Shown here piece by piece: positions 34,040 to 45,795 of a DNA stretch of 64,000 bases. The stretch comes from Humulus lupulus (taxonomy: Eukaryota; Streptophyta; Magnoliopsida; Rosales; Cannabaceae). Each line of letters opens with the position of its first letter. Positions within the stretch are counted from its first letter, which is position 1. The notes beneath the pieces were generated by a model. It was not told the origin of the DNA, did no database searches, and was given only the letters and a program-made list of their open reading frames with translations. Location of the stretch: positions 11,718,896 to 11,782,895 of the forward strand of contig NC_084802.1 in the NCBI RefSeq assembly GCF_963169125.1. The letters are read 5' to 3'. Made by a program: the position numbers and the translations under genes.

Positions 34040-34279
34040 TGTCAGATAACACGTGTGACATTTTAGCCTTCTCCTGCAACCTACGTGTTGCATTCTAGAC
34101 TTTTCTTGCAAGTAACGTGTTTTATTTTAACTTCTCAAGCAAGCAGCCATGGCCTATAAAAGGAGGGTCAACATAAGCAAACAAGGACAGAAAAAAGAAG
34201 GAATATAAGATATACAATTATCATTAGCGTGCCTCTTCATAAACTAGCTTATCTTAGCCTAAGCCAACTTTTCTCAAAC
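34040..34279 (+). repeat. 5' LTR, left half, of Tat-type element
   Basis: It starts TGTCAGATAACACGTGTGAC, has a TATA box (CTATAAAAGG at 34154-34163), and runs into the CACTA terminus at 34280. The start is inferred, because there is no second LTR to compare. Confidence 0.55.
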
Positions 34280-34304
34280 CACTACTACAAAAATGGGATT
34301 TCCC

Positions 34305-34590
34305 GATAGTTTTTAACTGTCGATATTGAGCAATGACGACAGTCGACTAATTGTCGTATTTGCCTATGCCGGCGTAGGGTAGCTACGCCGACAGTTAATA
34401 AGTGTCGTCGTTGCTGGCTACGCCCGACAATTAATATGTGTCGTCATTGCTGGCTACGCCAACAGTTAATAGATGTCGTCATTGCTGGCTACGCCGACAG
34501 TTAATACGTGTCGCCGTTGCTGGCAATGCCAACAATTAATACGTGTCGCCATTGCTGACAACGCCGACAGTTAATAGGTGTCGCCATAAC
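34305..34590. repeat. Left subterminal repeats of 19-kb CACTA
   Basis: Seven or so units near GTGTCGTCGTTGCTGGCTA followed by CGCC(G/A)ACAGTTAATA, period about 30-58 bp. They match the right-end motif TAACTGTCGGCGTTGG in reverse complement. Confidence 0.85.
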
Positions 34591-34599
34591 ATTGAATTT

Positions 34600-35205
34600 A
34601 TATATAATAATTTTTCGATATATATTTTTTAAAACTTTTAATTATATTTTTAACAAGTGAAGTTTGATATAAATTTAAATAAAAAAATTACTCACATAAT
34701 TAATTATTATTACCATAAATTGTAAAAAAAATTATATTTATCATAATAAAAATTCATATACATACAACATTTATTCATACAATTGAAATGTAAATAATAT
34801 ATCTAATCCCCATGAGACTAAATAACTCTTAATGAAAATGCATTATAATTCTCAATAAAAATTCATTATTCTCAATGTAAATAATACATCAAATCCTCAC
34901 TGTACATAATTCTTACAAGTAAGAAAGAAAATAATACCCAACAACTTGAAGAAGAATTTCGTGTTGCCTTGGTTCTCTTATATAATTGTCTTGGTTCTCT
35001 TAAATATCCAAGTAGAGTTTTAGCCTACAATACAGAATAAACATCATTAAAGTTAAAACAAAACTAAAATAAATAGAGAACTTGAGGTTGCAGAATAAAT
35101 AAAAAGGATGATTGTGGTTTTCAGTCACAAAAATAATTTATATAAAAGTTGTATTTTTCTTATCAAATTTGATAGCCTCATGGCTTAAGTAGTTAGTCTT
35201 AATTC
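34600..35205. other. AT-rich interior of 19-kb CACTA, no gene seen
   Basis: Contains a near-duplicated TTGGTTCTCTTATATAATTG and TTGGTTCTCTTAAATATCC at about 34970-35010. No coding region is supported. Confidence 0.5.
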
Positions 35206-35421
35206 TTTTTTTTTTTTTGAGTGAAATTCATAAAATTTTATTGGGCAAACAGCCAAGATGAAGCAAAAACATCAAACATAAAGAGTTTTAAGGCCACAAA
35301 CATGAAAGCAAACCAAGCCACCAAACTCTAGGGGAATCAAGAGATAATGCAAGTTTTTCTAAGGAATGAGCTGTAGAATTACTAACTCTATTACAATGAC
35401 CAATGGAAATGCATACCTGTC
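35206..35421 (-). mobile_element. 5'-truncated LINE (L1-type) with poly(A) and target duplication
   Basis: On the minus strand the segment reads CNRVSNSTAHSLEKLALS, a typical C-terminal RNase H-like end of a plant LINE ORF. A short 3' untranslated region ends in 13 A residues (poly-T at 35206-35218 on the plus strand). The flanks AGTCTTAATT (35195-35204) and AGTCTCAATT (35422-35431) look like a decayed target duplication. Only about 200 bp of the element remain, so it was 5'-truncated at insertion. Confidence 0.8.
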
Positions 35422-35814
35422 AGTCTCAATTTAAAAGTGCTCAAGCTAGTTTGTTTATGAAATCACAGACATTAATAAACCAAATTACCAATCATTCATA
35501 GCACATTAGCAAATATACAATAAACATCGAGAAATTAATATACATATATACACATATAAAGACATGCCCTGTGTAGGTAATATGCATAAGATTATTAAAG
35601 TAACACAACGAGCATACCAGACAAAGTTGTTAAAGTAACACTACGAGTTGTGAATAAGCCTAATCCAAATTTATAAATCTAATTCACATTTGAAAGTCTA
35701 CGCAAAATAGAAAATCATAATTTCTTTTGGTCAAGCATATATATTTCTTTTAATAAATAGCCATATAATTATGAATTTTATACAAGCGCAACATTTTTAA
35801 CAAAGTGATAATCA

Positions 35815-36610
35815 ATCCATTTTAGAAAATTTTCAATTGTTTAAAGAATACATTATTTCAACTAAGGCCATCGAACATGGTAAAAACAATCACAGTTTGG
35901 AAGAAAAAAATAACTTCGATATTATTTAAGTAAGAAAATGATCAAACTATTAGACTACAATGAAACACAAAGCTATGCTTCAATTAAAATAAACACAAAT
36001 TGAGATAGTAGTTCTGGTACAGAAAAGTAAATCATCGAGTAAATATATAAATATATATCCTATGTCTCAATTGATTGAACCCAAAACTCACCAATTGATT
36101 TTTTTAGAAAACTTTCAATTGTTTAAAGAATACATTGTTTTAGCTAAAGCCATCGAACATGATAAAAACAATCACAATTTGGAAGAAAACAAATAACTTA
36201 GATATTATTTAAATAAGAAAATGATCAAACTATTAGAATACAAAGAAACATAAAGCTATGCTTCAATTAAAATAAACACAAATTGAGATAGTAGTTCTAG
36301 TGCAGAAAAAGAAATCATCGAGTAAATATATAAATATATATCCTATGTCTCAATTGATTGAACCCAAAACTCACCAATTGATTTTTTTAGAAAATTTTCA
36401 ATTGTTTAAAGAATACATTGTTTCAGCTAAGGCCATCGAACATGGTGAAAACAATTACAGTTTGGAAGAAAAAAAATAACTTGGATATTATTTAAGTAAG
36501 AAAATGATCAAACTATTAGACTACAATGAAACATAAAGCTATGCTTCAATTAAAATAAACACAAATTGAAATAGTAGTTCTGGTGCAAAAAAAGAAATCA
36601 TAAATTATCA
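35815..36610. repeat. 280-bp tandem repeat, about 2.9 copies
   Basis: Units start near 35815, 36096 and 36375. Each contains TTTTCAATTGTTTAAAGAAT, GCCATCGAACATG, AAGCTATGCTTCAATTAAAA and GAGATAGTAGTTCT in order. They differ by scattered substitutions. There is no coding potential. Confidence 0.9.
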
Positions 36611-37575
36611 ACCAATATGCTAATAACATCAAACTTTTGTATACTTTATACTATTGAACCTACATGTGATCACAAGAACCAAAAGTGATGCTCAATGTTA
36701 TAAATCACCTCACTAAAGACATTAGACAAGGGACAAGAAGAAAACTAACATATACAAAACAAGAAATACAAAAGGTTATGCTATATGCATATGCCAACAC
36801 GCAATATGTACATTCATACAAGTATATGTTATAATCAAACCAATCATACAAACACAATTCAATTATAGGATGATCATAGACAAGTCTACATCAATTCAAA
36901 CAACACACAAGTTTTCTTTCTTATCTCCGCAGCACACAAATTTCTCAGATCCTACTTCACTAAAACACACAAGTTATCAACCTTCCGTTATCACCGCAAC
37001 ACACAATAACAATCTCATAACCTACTTCACTATGGATGAATATTTAAGATATTCAAACTCCTCTAACATTTGCATAGTATTAAAATAAAAGTTAGAAGGA
37101 TACCTCTTGCAAACTGTTGCAAAATAGTTTCTTTGAAGTCTGTCTCAGCACATACACACATTTACAATGTTATAATATAATGAAAGTGAGTCAAATCTGA
37201 ATTAAATCATTAAATAATAATGCAAAGAAGAGAAAAACCAAATGCTCATCTTACTCTTTCTTCTCAGCCTTGGGTTGAGTCAAATACATTATTCTCAAGA
37301 ATTAGAAGCATAATGTAGTAATGTATTTGCATCCAATTAATCATTATGTATAAAGAAGCATAATGTTAATAATATCAAGGTCTCAAGAATTAGAAATTGA
37401 AGTGAGGTTAATAATAAAACTTCAGCAAAAAAAAAAAGTCAGTCTCAAATAGCTTATCAAATATTAACACTTAAAATTTCAGGTAAAAAATTACATTTAC
37501 CAAGGCTCATTTGAATTTCTATAAATAAGTCCTATCTCAAATTTCTTGATAATTTGTTAGGCAATGTCAAGTACT
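36611..37575. other. AT-rich interior of 19-kb CACTA, no gene seen
   Basis: Contains an imperfect duplication around CACACAAGTTTTCTTTCTTATC and CACACAAGTTATCAACC, here as CACACAAGTT at about 36904 and 36966. No coding region is supported. Confidence 0.45.
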
Positions 37576-37580
37576 TAAAC

Positions 37581-38586
37581 TGTAATGACCCACTACTCTA
37601 GACTATTTGGACCATTAACGAAACTATACATAAAACTTACATTTTTACGAAAATACCATAATTTATTGAGTAACTTGCGAAATGAGAGTTATTTACAAAC
37701 AAACAGAATACTAAGAAGGATTATGGGATCCCATTGTTTTTAAAACAAAAGATGATTTAAAAATAAAAGACATTACATATTTGGTGCGGAAAATACACAT
37801 AAAATCATAAAAATTTAAAAGGAGACTACATCCTCGAATCGAATAACGCTCGGCCCCTTGACTCCATTCACCATCGATACACATCCTCCAAGCGTCACGA
37901 ATCTTACCGCCTCTAAAGCTTATTTTCCTGCACATAAACAGAAAAGAGTGAGCCTAATGCCCAGCAAGGAAAATCTAACACATAGTCATACACATAAATT
38001 TCATAATGAACGTAGAGACATATCATAACACATAATACACTTATTATAATGGCCATTATTACTTGGGGTCCCATAGACTAAACAAGCTTATGCCCATGAG
38101 ATTAGTGGGGTCCTACCAGCTAAATAGGCTTATGCCCACAATCTTTTTGGGGTCTTGTTAGTCAAATAGGGCATATGCCCAAGCCTACAACATACACATC
38201 AATAACATATTCATAACATATGAAAACATAACACATAAAATAGCATAGACATAAACATATAGATTCTAGCCTATTTTCCTTACCAAAAGTTACCGGGATA
38301 AAATGGACTGAGTTGAGATTTTTTGGAACACTCCTAAAACCATAATGAACAAGAGTGAGTCTAAAGAAAGGAGATGAAATGAAAGAGAATAGGAAGACTA
38401 AACCATTAAAAGAAAATATGCTTACCACAACTTAAGTGCTTAAGAACTTGGATTCCCTAACCAAAATAAGAATGAGGTTAGGAAATTGAGTAGAAGACTA
38501 AGAGAAAGGAAACATAATACAGAAAGAAACTAGAGTTTTGGTTACCTCAAAGATTTGCAAGATCAATCTAACCTCCACCGAAATAC
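37581..38586 (-). repeat. Truncated 3' LTR of Tekay-like element
   Basis: Identical to 42827-43831 except for about four substitutions and one A-run indel. It ends at CCACCGAAATA, where the complete LTR goes on to CTATAGAACTCAC. The first roughly 900 bp of the LTR in transcription order, including the promoter, are gone. Confidence 0.93.
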
Positions 38587-38594
38587 CTCAAAGA

Positions 38595-41500
38595 CTAAGA
38601 GGGATGAAGCAGCTGCGGTCCAAGAGCTTTCCCCGGGTGGTATAGGATTTCGCAGTCGTAATCCTTTACTAATTCCAACCACCGGCGCTGCCTCATGTTA
38701 AGCTCCTTCTGAGTAAAGAAGTATTTTAAACTTTTGTGGTCCGTATAAATCTCGCACCGTTCTCCGTAAAGATAATGGCGCCAGATTTTTAACGCAAAGA
38801 CCACCGCTGCCAACTCCATATCGTGAGTTGGATAGCGTTGTTCATACTCCTTTAACTGACGTGAGGCGTAGGCTATCACCTTGTCATTTTGCATCAGTAC
38901 GCATCCCAATCCTAACTTTGATGCATCACAGTAGACAACGAACTTGTCGTTGGGTGTTGGGACACTAAGTACTGGTGTTGAGCAAAGCTTATCCTTAAGC
39001 AACTGGAAGCTTTCCTCACACTTATCATTCCAGTTAAACTTTTGTTGCTTCCGGGTGAGGTTGGTGAGTGGAGTGGCTATCTTAGAAAAGCCCTCTACAA
39101 ATTTTCTATAGTAACCTGCTAACCCTAGGAAGCTTCTTACTTCCGACGCGTTCTTTGGTCTAGGCCAATCCTTCACGGCCTCTACCTTCGATGAATCTAC
39201 TGCCACTCCGTCTTTTGATATGATGTGCCCGAGGAACGCCACTTGTGAGAGCCAAAACTCGCATTTCTTGAACTTCGCGTAGAGTTGGTGCTCCTTCAAT
39301 CGCGTCAAAATCATCCTCAAGTGTTCCTCGTGCTCCACTTCATCCTTGGAGTAAATTAAAATGTCGTCGATGAACACAACGACAAATTTATCCAAGTAGT
39401 CTTTGAAGACCCTATTCATTAAGTCCATAAACGCGGCTGGCGCGTTAGTAAGACCAAAAGACATAACTAAGAACTCGTAATGTCCATAACGAGTCCTAAA
39501 GGCTGTCTTAGGGATATCTTCTCCCTTTACCTTGAGCTGATGATACCCGGACCGTAGATCGATCTTAGAAAATACAGTCGCGCCTCGGAGTTGATCGAAC
39601 AAATCGTCAATCCGAGGTAGCGGGTACTTGTTCTTAATTGTTACTTTATTCAGCTCACGGTAGTCTATGCACATGCGCATGCTTCCGTCCTTCTTCTTCA
39701 CGAATAGTACTGGAGCTCCCCATGGTGAATAGCTTGGCCTAATGAAACCCAAGTCTAGGAGTTCTTGTAGCTGCGTTTTTAACTCCTTGAGTTCCGTAGG
39801 TGCCATCCGGTATGGTGCCTTAGAGATAGGCTCGGTGCCGGGTACTAATTCTATTGTGAAGTCTATTTCTCTAGTTGGCGGCAATCTTGGCAAGTCATCG
39901 GGGAAAACTTCTGGAAAATCTTGTATAATCCGAACATCTCCAACTTTAAGTGATGTCTCCTTCTCCATATTCGTGATGCTGGCTAAGAACGCTTGGCATC
40001 CTTTCTCCATCATTTTCTGAGCTTTGAGAGATGATACTAACGGTGTGCGTAGTCCTGAAGCTTGTCCCATGAAGCAAAGTTTCTGGCCGTCAGGAGTCTC
40101 GAACACCACCTTCTTGCGTTTGCAGTCGATTGTTGCGCCATGCTGTGCTAGCCAATCCATGCCTAGGATTACGTCGAAATCTTTGATCACCAGCTCTATC
40201 AGGTCTCCTTCTAGTTCCTTGTCCTCAATCTTGATTGGTACGCCTCGCACAATTCGTGATGATAGAACTACTTTGCCCGAAGGCAACTTGGTTGCAAACC
40301 TAGTTCTAAATCTTTCACTAGGTTTGTCTAGTTTATCTATCATTCCTAACGAAATATACGAATGAGTGGCTCCCGAATCAAATAATACATGACAAAATTT
40401 ATTGAGGATGGAAACCTGACCTGTGACTGCCTTGTTGCTAGCATCCGCCTCTCCTTGGGTTAAAGCAAAAACCCGAGCAGGAACCATCTTTTCGTCCTTC
40501 TTTCCGTCTGGCTTTTGCTGAGGACAATCTTTCTTGCGATGCCCCTCTTGACCACAATTGAAACATTCCTTGGTGTTGGCACGGCATTCTCCGGGGTGCT
40601 TCTTCTGACATTTGGCACATGGCGGGTATTCCACGTAGCCCGGCCTATTTCCCCCATTATTTGGTCGTACCCTTTTATTGTTGTCGGCTTGCTTGTTGTC
40701 AGGATGCCTTCTCTTCTGTCCGTTACCGTTGTTGTTGGACTGATTGTTGCTGCTATTGCTAGGCTGATTGTTGTTCCGACTGGCCTGAGGTTGGCTCTGC
40801 TGTCTGGGTTCAGGCTTGCTAGCTTCTTCTTTGCTCACGTTGGCCTGCAACCTTTCTACTTCAATTGCCGTCTCAAGAACGTCGGCATATGTAGTGTTTC
40901 CCGGATTTGCTAGCTTCACCCCCATCTCGATCTTCGGGCGAAGTCCTCTAACAAACTTGTTCACCCTCAGATAGTCGGTTGGAACCAACTCTGCTGCGAA
41001 CTTGGCTAAGCGGTCGAACTGACGAGCATATTCCGCCACTGTTAAATTCCCTTGCTTCAGATTGGTGAACTCCTCAACTCTCGTAGCAAGTACCGCTGAA
41101 TTGTAGTACTTCTTGTGGAAGAGCTCCACAAATCGGGTCCACGTCATGGTGGCAGCATCGTGGGATTGCTGGACCAAATCCCACCATATCCTGGCATCTT
41201 TCTTGAGTAAAGACGAGACGCAGGATATGCGGTCAGCATTACTGAGGTTCATGTGGGCTAGGATCGGCTCCACATTCCTTAGCCATTCTTCTGCTTCAAA
41301 GGGGTCCGTAGTCCCTTCGAAGTTCGGAGCGTGCTGCTTGCGGAACCTCTCGTACACTGGCTCCATGTGCTGTACAGGATATGGAGCGTAGTTCGTCATA
41401 GGCCATCCCCCATATGGACCAACTTGTTGGGGTGCTGAGGCCATTGGCTGTGGCTGTGGCGGAGGCTGAGGCTGAGATTGAGCCTGTTGGCGTTGTTGCT

Positions 41501-41684
41501 GCAGAAGTTCCTCGACTTGCTGTCGCAGTCTGGCAATCTCTGCAGTGTTGTCAGCTGGCTGTGCCGGTGCGTTGCGGCGAGCAGTAACACGTACTCTCCT
41601 TCGGCGAACGGTAGGGACCGCATTGGTCGCTGGAACATCGTTGGAGGCGTTTCCGTTGCTGCGTGCGGATCTTCGGAGAGACAT
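38595..41684 (-). CDS. Gag-protease-RT-RNase H polyprotein, open, integrase lost
   Basis: A single 1029-residue frame from ATG 41684. Gag has an Arg-rich N-terminus, a capsid domain at about 110-230 ([19 protein letters not shown]) and a zinc knuckle [14 protein letters not shown] near 380, preceded by [12 protein letters not shown]. The protease active site DSGATHSYI is near 445. RT spans about 610-810 with [20 protein letters not shown] and [10 protein letters not shown]. RNase H spans about 900-1015 ([20 protein letters not shown]) and reaches YHPGKA. The normal continuation into integrase is replaced by LGPQLLHPS and a stop. The lineage resembles Tekay/Del chromoviruses. All visible catalytic residues are kept, so it may still make a functional Gag and RT. 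Confidence 0.93.
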   Translation of the reverse strand: MSLRRSARSNGNASNDVPATNAVPTVRRRRVRVTARRNAPAQPADNTAEIARLRQQVEELLQQQRQQAQSQPQPPPQPQPMASAPQQVGPYGGWPMTNYAPYPVQHMEPVYERFRKQHAPNFEGTTDPFEAEEWLRNVEPILAHMNLSNADRISCVSSLLKKDARIWWDLVQQSHDAATMTWTRFVELFHKKYYNSAVLATRVEEFTNLKQGNLTVAEYARQFDRLAKFAAELVPTDYLRVNKFVRGLRPKIEMGVKLANPGNTTYADVLETAIEVERLQANVSKEEASKPEPRQQSQPQASRNNNQPSNSSNNQSNNNGNGQKRRHPDNKQADNNKRVRPNNGGNRPGYVEYPPCAKCQKKHPGECRANTKECFNCGQEGHRKKDCPQQKPDGKKDEKMVPARVFALTQGEADASNKAVTGQVSILNKFCHVLFDSGATHSYISLGMIDKLDKPSERFRTRFATKLPSGKVVLSSRIVRGVPIKIEDKELEGDLIELVIKDFDVILGMDWLAQHGATIDCKRKKVVFETPDGQKLCFMGQASGLRTPLVSSLKAQKMMEKGCQAFLASITNMEKETSLKVGDVRIIQDFPEVFPDDLPRLPPTREIDFTIELVPGTEPISKAPYRMAPTELKELKTQLQELLDLGFIRPSYSPWGAPVLFVKKKDGSMRMCIDYRELNKVTIKNKYPLPRIDDLFDQLRGATVFSKIDLRSGYHQLKVKGEDIPKTAFRTRYGHYEFLVMSFGLTNAPAAFMDLMNRVFKDYLDKFVVVFIDDILIYSKDEVEHEEHLRMILTRLKEHQLYAKFKKCEFWLSQVAFLGHIISKDGVAVDSSKVEAVKDWPRPKNASEVRSFLGLAGYYRKFVEGFSKIATPLTNLTRKQQKFNWNDKCEESFQLLKDKLCSTPVLSVPTPNDKFVVYCDASKLGLGCVLMQNDKVIAYASRQLKEYEQRYPTHDMELAAVVFALKIWRHYLYGERCEIYTDHKSLKYFFTQKELNMRQRRWLELVKDYDCEILYHPGKALGPQLLHPS

Positions 41685-42199
41685 CGTAGCAGAGTTCTAA
41701 CAGTTGAAAGAAACATGTTAGAACTTTTCCTAATAGGCTCTAAGGCAAAAACTTATTCTAAAACAAACATATCTCGGACCTCTTTATTATGACTTCTTAT
41801 GAAAAATTATATAGGTCTTTATTTATTATTAGAGTGGGTTTCTATACTTAGAAAAACAAGTCATCTTTATTTTCTAAGTGTGTTTCTAGTCATCCTATAT
41901 GACTTAATTCTCAAGCTCGAAACTTATCTTTGTTCCAAAGTTAACCATATTGAGGGAGGGCTGGGATCAGTAAAATCGTTCCCACTACTAAGGCCCCCTA
42001 ACTCTCAATAAGGAACCCAGGTTCATTGATTTGTATCCACCCTCACCGAGCTTAGTCATTATTCATTTTATTTAGTATTTATTATGATTGCGAAAATAAA
42101 ATCAAACTTACACATGATATTCAAATAGCATGTTATTCATTTGGAAAACAATTTCACTTATTACAATAAAAAATAAAACAAACATTAAAAACTTCTAAT

Positions 42200-42676
42200 C
42201 TAAAAATCGGGATCTTCTACATCCGATCCGTCATCTAACATATCATCATGTATTGCCTCATAGTCATCATTATCATGAGCATCGAAACGTCCTATAGGTA
42301 GGTTGGTGAGAATCCTATTCTTTTGCTCATTGGTGAATTGAAACTCAGATTTCGCGGTAAACCTAACTAAGAGGAAATAATATCTCATTGCTAAAGGCAA
42401 TTCATCCTCCTCACGCATTTTTTCCCATATTTCTTCTAAGGCTGCTATTACAGAATGAAAATCCTTAAACAACCTAATTACTAATACATATTGCTCGGTT
42501 GATCTTAGCATTATTTGTTTATCCTCTTGAAGGCCACCTATCGCTTGGTGAAACAAAAGCAACCTTCGAGTAATCCTTTCTAGGGCTCCTACGGTGTTTC
42601 TTGGCTCCCTTATTCTTTTTAAGGCCTTAATGGCTCGGATATCTTGGTAGGTTAAAGCTCCATTCATTCTTAACTG
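42200..42676 (-). CDS. Extra ORF in the 5' leader of the Tekay-like element (unknown)
   Basis: An open frame between the primer-binding site and gag, in the sense direction. It starts at a Met at 42688 or more likely at ATG 42676 (MNGALTYQDIRAIKALKRI). It is mostly charged and probably alpha-helical, with IAALEEIWEKMREEDELPLA in the middle and a strongly acidic tail (DDMLDDGSDVEDPDF). I do not recognise a domain. A GTAAGTG at about 42750 and a TTTCAG just before 42682 could form a small leader intron. Unlike a chance ORF it has balanced codon use and no low-complexity bias. Function is unknown. Confidence 0.6.
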   Translation of the reverse strand, partial: QLRMNGALTYQDIRAIKALKRIREPRNTVGALERITRRLLLFHQAIGGLQEDKQIMLRSTEQYVLVIRLFKDFHSVIAALEEIWEKMREEDELPLAMRYYFLLVRFTAKSEFQFTNEQKNRILTNLPIGRFDAHDNDDYEAIHDDMLDDGSDVEDPDF

Positions 42677-42807
42677 AAACATAAACACTAAAGTTGTTAG
42701 CTATACACATAGGCAAAGTAACTTGTAACTTGTAACTTAAACACTTACTTGGCGGTTCGATTCGGAGCTTTGAGCATGTGTATCGAGGAGAACTTCATGC
42801 GAAGGAA

Positions 42808-42824
42808 CCGTTGCTCTGATACCA
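42808..42824 (-). other. Primer-binding site, tRNA-Met
   Basis: The minus strand reads TGGTATCAGAGCAACGG two bases after the LTR end. TGGTATCAGAGC is the classic complement of the 3' end of plant initiator tRNA-Met. Confidence 0.9.
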
Positions 42825-43983
42825 ACTGTAATGACCCACTACTCTAGACTATTTGGACCATTAACGAAACTATACATAAAACTTACATTTTTACGAAAAT
42901 ACCATAATTTATTGAGTAACTTGCGAAATGAGAGTTATTTACAAACAAACAGAATACTAAGAAGGATTATGGGATCCCATTGTTTTTAAAACAAAAGATG
43001 ATTTAAAAATAAAAGACATTACATATTTGGTGCGGAAAATACACATAAAATCATAAAAAATTAAAAGGAGACTACATCCTCGAATCGAATAACGCTCGGC
43101 CCCTTGACTCCATTCACCATCGATACACATCCTCCAAGCGTCACGAATCTTACCGCCTCTAAAGCTTATTTTCCTGCACATAAACAGAAAGGAGTGAGCC
43201 TAATGCCCAGCAAGGAAAATCTAACACATAGTCATACACATAAATTTCATAATGAACGTAGAGACATATCATAACACATAATACACTTATTATAATGGCC
43301 ATTATTACTTGGGGTCCCATAGACTAAACAAGCTTATGCCCATGAGATTAGTGGGGTCCTACCAGCTAAATAGGCTTATGCCCACAATCTTTTTGGGGTC
43401 TTGTTAGTCAAATAGGGCATATGCCCAAGCCTACAACATACACATCAATAACATATTCATAACATATGAAAACATAACACATAAAATAGCATAGACATAA
43501 ACATATAGATTCTAGCCTATTTTCCTTACCAAAGTTACCGGGATAAAATGGACTGAGTTGGGATTTTTTGGAACACTCCTAAAACCATAATGAACAAGAG
43601 TGAGTCTAAAGAAAGGAGATGAAATGAAAGAGAATAGGAAGACTAAACCATTAAAAGAAAATATGCTTACCACAACTTAAGTGCTTAAGAACTTGGATTC
43701 CCTAACCAAAATAAGAATGAGGTTAGGAAATTGAGTAGAAGACTAAGAGAAAGGAAACATAATACAGAAAGAAACTAGAGTTTTGGTTACCTCAAAGATT
43801 TACAAGATCAATCTAACCTCCACCGAAATACTATAGAACTCACTTCCCAAAGTGTTTGATAAGCTTATAATGTTTAAGCTTATAATTTTTCCCCAAACCA
43901 AGTGTTTACACTCTCACACTCACTTAACACTAGCAGCTTCTGAACTTAGAGCAAATGGTGAATAATGGCTGGGTACTAGGTCC

Positions 43984-43991
43984 TATTTATA
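43984..43991 (-). promoter_or_regulatory. TATA box of the LTR promoter
   Basis: TATAAATA within CTCTATAAATAGGACC on the minus strand. The same block, TCTATAAATAGGACC, is kept in the related LTRs near 59463 and 60980. Confidence 0.75.
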
Positions 43992-44173
43992 GAGTTTGGG
44001 AATGAAAATATCTTGATTTTACTTGAATAAAAATAATGGCTTTTTAGGTGAAAATCATTTGAATAATCGTTCAGCAGAGGCTGAAGACTCGTTCAAAAGA
44101 TGTTGGACTGTTGAAGGAGTTTGAATGGCTGAAAGGAAATGAATTCAAAAGAGTTTGAATCCATGCTGAAGGA

Positions 44174-44300
44174 GGCGATATATCGCCCCCTGTAGGCGAT
44201 ATATCGCCTGGGCCAGTATGCCCGAGGCGACCGTGCATTGTTTCGTGTTTTCCGTATCTACGTGCTGCGACATATCGCCCCCTATAGCTGCGATATATCG
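44174..44300. promoter_or_regulatory. GCGATATATCGC palindrome cluster in LTR U3
   Basis: A 14-bp palindrome GGCGATATATCGCC at 44174-44187 and a 16-bp palindrome AGGCGATATATCGCCT at 44194-44209 are followed by two degenerate half-copies (GCGACATATCGCCC and GCGATATATCGG) to about 44300. They lie about 180-310 bp upstream of the TATA box. Related LTRs carry the same block. Confidence 0.7.
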
Positions 44301-44738
44301 GCACACGCTGAATATTTAAACACGAAATTACACATTTTTAGCTAAGTTTGAATGGAGTAAACAGCCTTGACTAAGCCCTCAACGTACTCAAAGCTGCTGA
44401 CTGACCCTATAACATTCAAACTTTACTCCTTATTATATTTAATCCTCAAAAATCTTTAATCCTTAATCACCATTCATAACATGTGCTTAAAATCCTATTG
44501 GTTGATGTCTAAACCTTATAATATAGTAAATATAATCCTTAATATCAGTCACATTAATCAAACCTTAGGTTATACTTAATATTCTTAAACTATAGGTTAA
44601 ACTTAGAAAATCTATAAGTACTACTATGAGTGTCCAAATAATTCCCGGTCTGAACCAAAAATCCATAGTAACAAAGATAACACTAAACATACTATAATAC
44701 TAATAAACATTTAGCTCAGTAAGTTCTTGGACTCTACA

Positions 44739-45790
44739 TAAACTTCATGGCATTGCATGACTATATACACATCATCTGAAACAAGAATAACAGTAGGGTA
44801 TAAACTTTGTTATATTTTCGGTGACTAGATAAGCAAGCCAGAACCATTCTAATATAGCCACAGAAAATTATAGTCGAAAATAATTATAGAAGTTATCATA
44901 TGCTAGAGTAAACTTTTTGCAATTCTATTAAAGACGAAATGAGATTTATACTTTTAACAGCAATAATAATATCTCAATTATTTCATCTGACATCTATCTA
45001 GTCATAATTGATAGAATTCACAACAAGCCAAAAAATGCTTATTAAGTTTCATAAACATGCTCTCTGTACAAATATATTTTGTATAACAATGTTGCCAAAT
45101 TTAAGCTATACATAGCACACTGCGATAAAATCTTTCAATTTATGATTCAAACAAATCAGCCATACATAAAACAGGAGTATATTTAATCATGAGCATTTTT
45201 TAAAGCCAAGTAAAACTCTTTCCGAGAAGAGCATAATAGAAGGGGAAAACATATTATAAATTGCATAGTGGGAGATTAGAATTTTTTTCAACTAACTTAA
45301 CATTTATCAAGTTAATATAATATACTACCAGATCAAGTTAATATTTTGTCAAACAGTTTCTATACAAACATCCAAACATTCACAATAATTATTTTAAATA
45401 CTACCTTTAGAAAGTTTATTTACCTTTTCTTGACAAAAGTATATGGCACTCTTAAAGTGAAGCACCTATACAAACATAGAATAGCATAAAAGACTATCTT
45501 TCTCACATGACCTCCCCACCATCAGTGAAAGAATGCCTGAATCAATGAAATAAAAAAATACAAAGTCATACTTACATACATACAAACCAAAACATAAGTC
45601 ATTCACTCAAAATACTAAATAATCACCTGCTCAATATATATAAATTTACAAGATCAAAGAGTCCACTTTTGCACGGAAACCCCTTTCTCCAGTCAAATTT
45701 TTTTTTTTTTAAAAAAAAAAGAGGAAAATAGTCGCATGGAATTTAATCATGAAGATCTGAAAATGAAACTTGAGAATTTTAGTTATGATT
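44739..45790. other. Interior of 19-kb CACTA, no gene seen
   Basis: AT-rich DNA on the 3' side (minus strand) of the C2-domain exons. Further exons of that gene could not be recognised here. Confidence 0.45.
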
Positions 45791-45795
45791 ATTAC

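Larger units (their letters stand above)
37581..44738 (-). mobile_element. Young Tekay/Del-like Ty3/gypsy element lacking integrase, target duplication TAAAC
   Basis: TAAAC flanks both ends (37576-37580 and 44739-44743). On the minus strand the order is a complete 5' LTR (44738-42827), a tRNA-Met primer-binding site, a 162-residue leader ORF, an open gag-protease-RT-RNase H frame, then a truncated 3' LTR (38586-37581). Integrase, the rest of the internal region and about 900 bp of the 3' LTR are missing. A deletion therefore joined the RNase H end to the middle of the 3' LTR. Over the shared roughly 1005 bp the two LTRs differ by about four substitutions and one indel, so the insertion is recent. 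Confidence 0.93.
42827..44738 (-). repeat. Complete 5' LTR of Tekay-like element (1912 bp)
   Basis: On the minus strand it starts TGTAGAGTCCAAGAAC at 44738 and ends GGGTCATTACA at 42827. The start matches that of the related solo LTR at 58722 (TGTAGTGTCCC). It has a TATA box at 43984-43991 and a cluster of GCGATATATCGC palindromes upstream of it. Confidence 0.92.

Noticed and set aside
37711..37935. Pair of identical small frames (also 42957-43181)
   Set aside because: Both copies lie in the two LTRs of one element. Identity reflects LTR duplication, not a conserved gene.
44670..44690. Earlier LTR boundary at AGTAACA (44673) for the Tekay-like element
   Set aside because: The flank there does not match the left target duplication. 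The boundary at 44738 gives an exact TAAAC match and agrees with the start of the related LTR at 58722.
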